A stretch of 64,000 nt of DNA, from contig NC_068569.1 in assembly GCF_025698545.1 (NCBI RefSeq), forward strand, positions 12,276,001 through 12,340,000. Direction: 5' to 3'. The notes under the pieces are model-generated. The model ran no database searches and was not told the origin of the DNA. It saw only the letters and a program-made list of their open reading frames with translations. This stretch comes from Gossypium raimondii. Its lineage: Eukaryota; Streptophyta; Magnoliopsida; Malvales; Malvaceae. Made by a program: the position numbers and the translations under genes. Below, piece by piece: positions 50,301 to 61,396 of the stretch (its first letter is position 1; every line of letters starts with the position of its first letter).

Positions 50301-53300
50301 TTTGTGCTATAAAGTCCCTTGAACTAACATCAATATCCCAGAAAAGCCCCGTGCTACTAGTTTCCCAAGTCTCTCCGAGGGGAAAATATTTTGCTGGACC
50401 TCCTAAGTCTTCATCCGCCTCATAGTCGACTCCATTAATAGTTGTTGCTCCTCCACCACAATTTATATTTACTGAATACCAATCTATAAAGAATGAAAAA
50501 AGAAAAAACATTTCGTGTTGAGTATGAGAAAACCTTACTGTGGAACATGTTTCTAGAGTATACAGATTTGCATTAAAATGCAAAGGAATTACCTTTCGAA
50601 CAAGGCAAGTTCTTCAGGCAGTTATCTGGTCCTCTACATCACAGTAGTATGACAAAGAAGCATCAGTCTTGTTGAAGGGTGATCAAAAAGAAATAAAATG
50701 AGATTTAAAAAAGAAAAGTGTCATAACTTTTTTGCTCAATAAGATAAAAACTTACAAGTTTTTGCCTCCTGAAAAGCTTTGGAACAAATTTCTGATGAAG
50801 AAATAGACCAATCAGGTTAATATTTGAAAACATCTTACAGAAAATCAGAGAAGTAATATGCACACAGCATAGGAAGCCAAGTTAAGAGGATGTCTTTCTT
50901 ACAGATTTTCCCGACAAGAAAGCGACTGATGGCTTTCAGAAAAATTGTTATAAGAAAGATCTATCTGGCTGCAAAAATTGTATAATATATTATAAATAAC
51001 TAGACTTGAAATAATTAAGGTACATTAATTTTGAGTAAAACTAAAAATATTATAAGCAGTATAAGTTACCAGGAATGGTACTTTTGAGAAACTACAAAAT
51101 GGGTAATTTGGGTTATTTTTGCATTGTTTGTAGACAAATAGGTATTTTGGAAGCATATACTTAAGACTGTCAAAAAAGAAAATCCTATGAATATTCTTTG
51201 TAGAGTCAATTAACAAAATGAAGAAAATAAACGGATAATCATGGCTAAGAAGAAATAATAATAATGATGATGATGATGATGATGATGATAAAAGGAGGAT
51301 AGTAGACATACTAGCGGCTATCTCTAATACTCATCCATTCTGGAATGTGGCCAGCAAGAGAGTTTCTTGTCAGGTACCTAATCAGTAAGGAGCACACCAC
51401 AGTTAAGCACTTCTGCTGGAACTATATTGGAAAGATATAATAAAAAAACTTAGAAGTGAAGTAAGTTCAACCAAATTTAGAACTTATATGAGGATATTAA
51501 TGCATGAGGATTAATCCTTCCCTTCCTGATTCTGAAGTTGTGAAGGTATCAGTAAGCTAGTTTTATTTTGATTTCATCCATGATTTTGCAACATGTGCAC
51601 TGTTCAGATAATATAAAACAAATGAAAATGTTCTGTATTACCATAAGGAAAAAAAAAATCCAACAAACTTGGAACTTTTGATTAACTACTGATTTTCTTA
51701 TCTAATAAATAGACTTAAAAGACCAAAAAACTAGAGTATCATTTCAATAGTATTCTATGCATAGTATTCTTCATATTGGTTAATTTGGGTTTGGATGAAT
51801 GCACCTCAAGAATTCATAGCACTTACATGTATTGTGTTTCTGTAGGGCTTTCAGAATCTGAAATGTTACCTTCCAATTTGTTGAAGCTAAGATCTCTGCA
51901 AGAAATAGACAAATCAGCTATTTCATAGCTATACAAATATAATCTTGAAATGATAGGCTAATTGAAAACTGAAATCCAGAAAATATATAGATGACTCCAT
52001 TTATGAAGAATGAATTCAGGAAGCGCATGCAAACATATCAAATGTTGATGTCACAACCTGCCAACCGGCAAGGTATTACCACTTTCCTAGTCCATGCCGT
52101 ACCGGCATTGTGCCCATAGGCCAGTATTGTCCTCTTTGGATACCCATCGGCTCCAGAAGGACTTGTCAACCTAAGGTGCATCTTGCTAGGTCCAAACCAA
52201 AACCTCCTTTTCACAAATCAAATGGTACCATAGTTGTAAAATTGGCTCTTATATGAGGAGGTCCTTAGGTTTGAACCTGGAGAGGCACACTTTAGAGTGA
52301 CAAATACTTGCGAAGCCGGTAGTCATGCAAAGAGTACAATACCAGCTTATGAGCACGATGCTGGCATGATGCTGCACAAGGAAGTGGTGAATGACCTTTG
52401 CCGGCCAACGGATTGTGTGATTACTAGTCAAATTAGATAAAACAATACAGCAATACACTTACCTATTTTACCATCTCAAGTTCTTGGCAATTGGTTGCAG
52501 CATGCAAAATGGGAATATTTTCAGTAAATTATATGATTATTTTCACCAAATAAGCTTCTGGGAAAATATTGTGTAAAATTCTTCAAAAGCAATGAGACAA
52601 TGAAAACTTATCAAAATGCATAAACAATAGTCAACTACAACACTTTTCCGCACAAACTTGTATCTAAGATCAGGTTTAGCCCAGGAAATAGTCATAAACA
52701 GTCAAGCAAAACTTCTTTTAACTAAGGTTGCACAATAATAATGATAAGTGTACCAAATCCAAGCATTGAAGATTGAAGTATGACAAAATTATTAAAGTCC
52801 ACAAGAAAAGAAAGAAAAATGGTATTTAGAGTAGTGGCATAAATACTGAAAATTAAGGTTAAAGAACAGCAGAATTACAAAATTTGCAGTTGTGGAAATT
52901 CCCATATGTAATCAGGTATTGTTCCAGATACGTTGCAGCTACGCAACATCCTGCATTATGAGCCCCCATCATGTCAGCACAATTATAACAAATGGGGATT
53001 AAGATGACCTTAAATAATTTTGCAAGCCTGGGAATGACTTACAATCTGTACATGTTTTTCATATTTTTTAAGTTCGGAAACTTTGAACCCTCTCCAGGTA
53101 AGTCACTGATCCTTCTGGTTTATATTGCACCATAAAGAATAGTTAAAAGAGAAAAGGCCCCCAATGCAATAATTTTAGCATCTAAATTGGAATGAATCCA
53201 GATTATGTTAAATCATTAATACAAATGAAGAGCAACAAAATCTTAAGGGATTAAGACAAACTAACAGTTCCACTAAGTTATGCAAGAGTGCTAAGCTTGA

Positions 53301-55370
53301 AGGAATTGGCCCTTCAAAACCACTAGCTTGAATCTCTCTGTCAGCAAAAGAATTCGATTTTGTAAAATAATCGTCACCAAAACTTCCAATGAGGCGCTCT
53401 AGATAAGTAGTGGAGACAGAAAGATGCTTACAATTTCTCAAGTTGCTTCCAACTTCGAAAAATGTTGGGTATCTTTCCAGTGAAATTGTTACTGCTAATC
53501 CTTCTGCATGAGCCTCATATAAAAGCAGGGGTACTAAACAAATCTAGCCTTTTTAACAGTAGAACTCTAGATCGTGTTGAAAACACTTACAGTTCTTTTA
53601 GATTGGACAGATTAGCAAGGGACGAGGGGAACTTTCCAGTGAGATAGTTAGCATTAAGAATACTGCATTCAAGGAAGAGGCAAAATCAAGCCAACTATGC
53701 TATCCTAAATATTTTGAAGAGAAGTAGACTGATAGATCGTGCATGAAATCTAATAGGGAAAAAAAAAAGCTAACAGATTTTCCAGTTTAACCAATCTCCC
53801 AAACTCAGGAGGAATAGTTCCAGAAAACTGGTTGTTTTCGAGGCTCCTGTAAAAGTAACACTAATAAGAAACATTGTCTTGCTTTTAAGGAAAAAAGGGA
53901 AGAGATAATACAAAATAAAACATAGGCAACCGAGGCATACAGATATTTTAGAGTCGTTATGTTTCCTAAATAGCCTGGAATTGGCCCCGTTATGTGGTTC
54001 ATAGCAACAGACCTGAAATGTATTCATTCCTATCAGTTGAACGAAAATAAGCTTCTTGTAAACAGGATAAACATGAAATGAGCTAGTAGCTTACAATGTC
54101 TCCAACTTCAGAGCAGCCCATTCATGGGGTATTATACCCTTAAGATAGTTCCTATGGAGTACTCTAAAAGCAACAGAAAAAGAGTTTTAGAATGGATAGA
54201 AGCTTATTTGCTAGTTAAAGAGTAAAATCATCAATTGTAACCTTCTTCTTACACTGTTTTAATATATAATAGCTTCGAAAGTGAGGGTGGAAGAACACCA
54301 TCAAGATCCTGCCCTACAAGATAGCTTTTCCAATGAATACAAAAGCCTTTTAGAAGCATGTCCAGTTGAAAATTTCCAAAAATATGTTCTCTCAGAAAAT
54401 AGTTAAGAGATTCAAAAAGCTCTTCAGTGATAAAAAAAATGACTTCATTCATATTATATAATCACTAGATGATTAGTTGGGATAAATTTGCATTTGAATA
54501 CGAAGCCATAGCCATACAGAGATTCATCTTGAATGAGGCACACCCTTACTCTATTTGCCTCTGGTATTGATTTCATATTGCTAAAATCAACTTTGGGGAA
54601 TTCAAGCAAATCACTGGTATAGAAATCAAAGCTAACATGATGAAAATAAAAAAAGAAAGAGGAGTAGGTCTATGACTAAGAAATTAGAAAAAGCATCAAA
54701 TTCTTAAGACCAGTAAGACATACATGACTACAATATGACATTCACCGTTGGTGAAGGAGCAATTGCAGGTAACAGTACTGTTGTTGATAGCCTGAGACCC
54801 ATGTGTCGGCGGTGGAGTAAACCAGCTTGACTTATTGTTGCAAGGATTCTCACTGAAATTCCAATCCTTCTTTCCAAGTTCTGCCGCTATCTCATGAAGA
54901 GCTTTTACTGCAAAAATAATAAAATAAATTCGAGAAGCCATTGAAGGAAGCTGAGTTGGATTAAAACACATTCACAAGAAAATTCCTGAAATAATTTTTG
55001 GGTGAGTTCTTAAGACATATAGACTCCCAAGTATATACCCAAGTGAATCGGACCTGCAGAGTACTGTTTAATGCAGATTAGTTAAAGAAACAATAGAAAA
55101 AAAAAAGGTGAAATGGAAGAGAGTAAACTGCAAAAACATGAACCGGAAATTTTCACAACCAGCTAGTAAAGAAACAATGCTCATCTTCTACACGAAGAAA
55201 GAAATTGCAAAGTTGAGTACTAACTTACGTTCATAATCTGGAGGATAGGGTGGCTCTACTCGGGCTTCAACTTGGTTTGGTTCCATGCAAACCAGCACCA
55301 AGAAGACTGTAAGAATTACGTACCCAAAGAGTATATTCATGACTGAAGGACAATTGACGGCGCCTCCCAT
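47301..55370 (-). CDS. Receptor kinase C: LRR-VIII-2 receptor-like kinase with malectin domain
   Basis: ATG at 55370 ([17 protein letters not shown]); exon 1 is 55370-55229 and ends GAAC, where A and B have GAAG, changing one residue at the junction. Same exon order as A and B: cap near 54910-54720, LRR exons to about 50910, malectin (near 50485-50110), beta-rich exon (50035-49835), transmembrane ([18 protein letters not shown]), kinase with [35 protein letters not shown], and last exon from about 47668 to 47301. The tail differs from A and B (ends SVQHP). The exons I translated are open. The intron between two LRR exons at about 51900-52870 is enlarged by a foldback insertion at 52051. Predicted active RD kinase at the plasma membrane; ligand unknown. 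Confidence 0.93.
51253..51291. repeat. GAT/AAT microsatellite in kinase C intron
   Basis: AATAATAATAATGATGATGATG run next to the LRR exon, the same intron site as the repeats in A and B. Confidence 0.9.
52051..52420. mobile_element. Foldback MITE in a kinase C intron
   Basis: Arms of about 100 bases pair imperfectly: the left TCACAACCTGCCAACCGGC and the reverse complement of the right end TCACACAATCCGTTGGCCGGC, and further in TGTCCTCTTTGGATACCC versus TGCAAAGAGTACAATACC. It is absent from the corresponding introns of A and B, so it arrived after the genes split. The centre contains GGTTTGAACCT, like a tRNA-type B box, but the A box is weak, so I do not call a SINE. Richer in GC than its intron. 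Confidence 0.7.
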
Positions 55371-56593
55371 GTTTTTCTTAGTGAAATGAAGCAATCTTCT
55401 TCCACAAAACTTTTTTCTTATAAAAACTTAGCTTTTGATGTAGAGCGGCCATGGTACTCTTTTTTTGCTTTTGGTCTCAATGATATCTTTAGCCTACCCC
55501 ACCTTAACCGTATGGTTTTAGTCAGGGCGGCGTCAAATGGGCTCCATGGTATCTTATTTTATCGTGATAAATCGATTTAAAAAATCACTTTGGTTGTTTT
55601 TATTCCGTTTTAATTAGAGTTGTTTATCGGCCCTCAGGAAACTCACAAGCACCATGGGATTAATAATAAATTAATAAATTAATTATTAATTTTCATCCTT
55701 ATAATTTATTTATTAATATTTTATATACAGATTAATTTTTTAAATATTTTATAGTATCATTAATAATTCAATTTTAATAGAAATTTAAAGATTTAACATG
55801 ATTAAAAATTTAATAATATAAATAGTTCAAAATATAAAATTTAATTTAATAATATGAATAGTAAACATAAATTCAAGAATAAATTTTTTGGAATTTAAGA
55901 GGAAATAAAAGTTTTGGAGAAAACAAAAGTTAATAGCTATTGTTGGCTATTAACCTTTTAAATTAATGTGTTACATTATCATTTTATTGGAAGATAACAA
56001 ATGAGTGGCTAAAATATAATAATTAGATAATGTTAATAGTTATTACGTGAATTTTAAAAGTTAGGTGTCCGAAACATAATTTTAAAGAAAGTTCAAGGAC
56101 AATTGGTGTAGTTTACTCCAAAAAATTAAAATCTAATTTTAACCCAAAATATGAAGGATAGTCCTTCTTATCTAGAGGTGTTCATGGGTTAGATCAAGTA
56201 AAGCATAGGCCAGACCTAGTAAATAACTAGTCCAAGTCTATTTTAAATCTGAACATATTATTTAAATAAATTTTAAAAAATATTTATATTATTTTTAATT
56301 TAATATTTAATAATTTTAAATATTTTTATTTATTAAATTGTTTTTTGAATATTATTTATTAAAATTTTACATATAGTCATCTTACCATTTTCTTATATTT
56401 ACCCCATAATATTTAATTTTTATGTGTTACAAATTACATAGTACATAAAAGTAACATAATATAAAAATTACAAAATTTATAAATGGGCTGAATCAGATTG
56501 GGATCAACTATGAATATTCAAGCCCGAGCTCGAACCATGTTTTAAACGGGTCTAATTTGTTTACCCAAACCCAATTTTCAAGCACAATTTATT
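55371..56593. other. Kinase C promoter and AT-rich spacer
   Basis: Only about 40 bases upstream of the ATG resemble A and B. A trace of the GTAGTTTACTCC repeat end occurs near 56110. No gene. Confidence 0.45.
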
Positions 56594-59352
56594 TGTAATG
56601 ACCCAAAATTCACGGGCATCGGAAAAGTATAATATCGGGCCTCCGTCTTAGTAAATTGAGTTCGAAAATAATTATTAGAAATATTTACTAGACTAGTTGT
56701 GTGTTTAATTAGATTTTAGATAGGTGACTTTAGCTTAATTAAGAGTAATTAGCAAAAGGGATTAAATTACAATAGAAGTGAAAGTTTAATTATAGATTAA
56801 AATAAAATAAAGGGATTAAATAGGAAATTATACCAATTGCCAAATTTGAGGGGCATAAGCATTTTATGTGTTAATATATGTTATTAAATTATTATTATTA
56901 TTATTAATATATTATTATTATTATTATTATTATTATATTGTGAAATAAATAAGATGGTGACAAGTGTATGGTAATAAAATTAGTACACGTGTAAAACATG
57001 TATTTAAACACTTGTATTATAATGATATATTTTCTTAATTTTTAAGTAAATGTATTTATATATTATATGAGAAATTATTATATTATATTAATAAAAATAT
57101 CTATATTATTTAAATGTTAAAATAATATAAAGTAAATAATAAAAGAAATAAAACAAAGAAAGAACAGAGGCATTCGAAACAGAACAGGGAAAAGAAAGAA
57201 AGAAAAGAAAAGGAAAAACTAAAGGTTTAAAGTTTAAAGCTTTGATTGGCAAGTCAATTAAGCCCTTTTATTTAGTTTTGATGATTTAGAAGCTTTAAAA
57301 CAAAGTTTTGATGGAATTAAGTTGATATTTTGTAAGTCCATAGGTTTTAAGCATGGTTCATGTTGAATAAATTGTTGAATTAGGGATTTAATTGAATGAA
57401 TTTTAAGTTAGAATTGATAAAGGGATTAAATTGTAAAAGAAACTATCGTTTTATGTTTTAGGGACTAAATTGAGGAAATTCGAAATTAAGAAAATATGCT
57501 GAAATTTTAATAGTTACATTTGAGTTTGGATTAAATTTGAATAGAAATAGAGTGTGAATTGAATTAGGAAAGTAAGTGAACTTAGTTAGGATTAAATTGA
57601 GAATAAGGAATAAATTGAATAGAAATTCAATTATTTATCATAATTAGTGTTGAAATTAATAGTGTAAATTATTAATATTTTCGTAGCTAGCAAAGAATCA
57701 GAAGCATCGGCACGGAAGGGAAAAGAGAAGATTATCGAGGAGTAAACTCAAGAAAATCACGGTTTGTATTACTATAATTCAAATTATTTATTATTTTAAT
57801 ATTGAATTTAAATTATGTGTATGGTAAGCAAATAATAAGGTAAGTGAAATATAAGGTAATTATTATTATTAAGTTAAAAGAAATTCAATTGAATAACGGA
57901 TATATGAATAGAATTGAAATGAATATTGACTTGAAAATGGAAAAATAATATTTGAAATGAATTATGATTGGGAATTGAATTTGGAAAATTAAATTGAATG
58001 AGAAAAGTATGTGTTAGTATTGAATTGTGTTTTGATTAGTGAATGGAAAAGTATAATTGATATTGAAAATGAATTCTTGAAATAAAAGTGAAAATTGGAT
58101 TGTGAAATTGAAATACCCTATTAACTAGTCAGGCTGAGTCGGATATAATTGGCATTCCATAGGATTTGGAAGAGTACGGGATTTATCGGCTTTGCCGATC
58201 AGACACTTTATGTGTCGTATTTCAGGCACTTTATGTGTCATATTTCAGGCACCTCGTGTGTTGTTTCAGGCACTTATTTGTCGTATACTGATCAGGTACT
58301 ATCTACCGTTTTAGGCACAATGTGCCGTACTGGTGTGTTTGGGTTGGAATCCGTGTATCCGTCAAAATCCAAATTGTTAATAGGGTGAATAATTGAAATG
58401 AGAAAATCAAATGAATTTGATCGATTGTGGTATTGAATATGAGAAAATTTAAAATTGTGGATTGAAATTGAGATTGAAAATAAAATGCATGAATTTAATG
58501 TTTATGTAGTGATTGAAATTGCTACATGTGTATGTGATTGAGATTGAAGAATAGCTGAAAATTGTATTGTTATTGTTAAATAATGAAAGTTTATGAATTA
58601 ATTGATATTTAAGAAATCGGATAGTTACATGCTTGGTAATTATAATTCTTTATTGCTATTATAATTTGAATTATGGTAATACCACTGAGTATAAAATACT
58701 CATCGTATGACTGTTTCCGTGTGCAGGTTGAAAAGGGGTCAGAGTCTTGGTTCAGCATCCAGGACAATCCCGACTCCGGCATAAAGATTTTGGTGATGTT
58801 TTCTTCCTTAAGTGAAAGTGGCATGTACATAAGGATTAAAATGGTTATTTTGGTATGTTATATAGTTTTGTTGTAAAGTAAGATATTAGGTGATTTGATG
58901 ATTTAAGTGGTGAAATGATAGAAATTGTTTATGGTATCAATAGTGAACTAAAATGGTTTGAATAGTTTTACGAGCTGATTAAAAATGATAATAGGGTTTA
59001 TATTAATTAAGTTGTTAAGACATTATGTCAAGTAAGATTTAAGTATATTTAAGTATATAAATGTCTTGGTTGAATACTGGAATTGGATTGGTTGTGTTTT
59101 GAAATTGCAGGGGGTTTTATGTAAAAATAAGCAGAAATATTATTGAAATTTTAAAAAATTTGGAATACTCGAACAAGTTTCGTTCTACTTTTAATATATG
59201 TTTTGGGCTTCGAGAGTCCATTATAGGAAATTAATTATTAAATTATACTATAAACATTATTTTAATTATAAATTATTAGTAAGTTGTCTGACAGGTCCGG
59301 TAATGACTCGTAACCCTGTTCAAGCGACGGTTTGGGGTTAGAGGGTGTTACA
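56594..59352. mobile_element. Solo-LTR-like element 2 with 5-bp target duplication
   Basis: A 2.76-kb unit begins TGTAATGACCCAAAATTC and ends GAGGGTGTTACA. TTATT directly repeats on both sides. It belongs to the same family as element 1, matching it over about 33180-33430 and 57170-57420 (for instance AGGGATTTAATTGAATGAATTT). No gag or pol sequence visible. An imperfect minisatellite of TTTCAGGCAC units lies near 58195-58330. Intact ends suggest a fairly young insertion; the family assignment to Ty3/gypsy is by resemblance. Confidence 0.76.
58195..58330. repeat. Imperfect minisatellite in element 2
   Basis: Four to five degenerate units of about 20-25 bases starting CAGGCACTTTATGTGTC are repeated in tandem. 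It lies inside the LTR-type element and is not a gene. Confidence 0.7.
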
Positions 59353-61396
59353 TTATTTGCCCAAACTCTCTCAAATTTTAAACAAATCTCCGAGTTTGAA
59401 CGAATAACCTGACTCATAAATAGATCTATCACTAAGAATAAAACTCGTAGACTAATTCTTGAAGTAATCCTCTTTATCTAAAATTTTAACATATGAACTT
59501 TTTATAGAAAAGAATAGTTAAAATATTTATTGTTTATATATTTAAAATTTTTAATTTTAATTTAAGAAATTTAATATCTTTAGTTTTTTAAAAATCCATT
59601 TTCGTTTGGTTTAAGAAAATCGATGTCCTTTTATTTATATTTTATTGAAAAATAGAAAACATTGAAGAAAATATGATTAGTTAAAAATTTTAAAAATAAT
59701 TTTGGAAAATAAAAATAAAATGTAAATATTTGAAAATTAAAAACAATAAAAAGTTGTTTTAAGTGTTTTTACTAAAAATACTTTGTAAAAGTGGAAATGA
59801 TATAAATACAAAATATTCTTTTATCAATTTTAAATATTAAATTTGATACCTTACTTCAAATCCATATAAATGTAAAAGCATTTATCTTATTTCTATCAGA
59901 CAAAAAAATTTCTAAAGATGTTTTCATTATTGAAAACAAATTTTTTTATTTACTAAATATGCTTTTCAATTTTTAAAAATATAAAATATAAATTATTTTC
60001 TAAAAATAAAATGAAAAATAATAAAAAATATTTTCAAAACCCAAACGTAACATAAATTTTAACAACACTAAGATTTATCAATCAAATTTAAGTCCATTAA
60101 CATGTTTTTTTTTGGTTATATAATTATTTAAATGAATTTTACTTCCTTTCAAAATATCATATCAACATATCTAAAATAATAATTTTAACAGGACTAATTT
60201 TAAATTTATAAATCTAAAACTAGCACTATTCAAATAAAAAAATAGCAAGACTATGTGAAAATTACATTAATTTAAATACATTTTAACCAATAAAAATATA
60301 TTACGAGAATAAAAATGTATTTTTTAAGAAAATAAAAAAATTATGAAGGCCAGCATTAGAGACGGTAAATTCAGTAAAATTTATATTAAAATTAATTTTT
60401 AGAAAATTAAAAGTAAATATTTAAACTTACAATTTTTAATAAAATATTGGGTAGAATATGAGATTATACGGTTTAAACCCCTATCAAACAACTTTATGAT
60501 AAAAGTTTTAACCACTGCTCCATTAAATTCAAGATTAAACATACATTTTCAATTGATTAAAATATGTGTTTACATTAATTATGTGTTAATATTTTTTAAG
60601 GAAAATAGATTTCATTAACGAAAACAACCACTAAAAGAGCTAGGAACCGAATTAACGGTTGAATCAAATTATTTCGGTTAATTAGTCAATCACCGACTCT
60701 AATTTAATTGAAGATGATTTTTTTAAAATTTTGATTAACAGTTATTTCAGTTCAAAACGAGTAATTAACTAAATTAACCAATTAACCAAAATTATAAATA
60801 ATGAAATATTATAAGCCTAATGTATTAGATAGGTCCAATATATTATGTAAGCCCAAAATATAAAAATTAAAGAATGAAGTTAAAATTGATTGGATTTATA
60901 TAAATTGTTATAATGGACTTAAAATCATAATAGATTTATATATTTTAAGCTAAAAAATAAATAAAAAGAAACAAGCCCTACATTTTCCCTTTCCATGTTT
61001 AAACTCAAAACAAATTTTAAGTTGGCACTGCTTGACACGTACATCTTCTACTTTCTAGACTTTTTCATTTTTCTTTTCATTTTATCACTCAAGTCTCAAA
61101 AAAATGAATTTTTTTATTTTATTTTGGTTAACAACATGAATAAGCTAAAATTATTTGTCTATTAAAAGATTTTGAAAAAAAAAATAGAGTTCCGCTTAAA
61201 ATTTTTATGGTTTCGGTTAATATGATTAATGGTTTAAGATTAACAGGTAACCATAAAAGATTGCAGCATCAAATTAATGGTTAATTTTATGACTCGGTAT
61301 GATAAGTCACAAGCTATACATCTTTGTGCATTTCTATGGCTCGATCGGATGAATTAAAGATGAGTAGGTACTACAAATTTCTGGCTTTCCATGGTT
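59353..61396. other. AT-rich spacer between element 2 and kinase D
   Basis: No open frame or recognisable RNA. It holds the 3' end of kinase D at its right margin. Confidence 0.45.

Noticed and set aside
52200-52330. SINE or tRNA-like unit around GGTTTGAACCT
   Set aside because: The B box is fair but no A box or cloverleaf is convincing, and the foldback arms explain the segment better.
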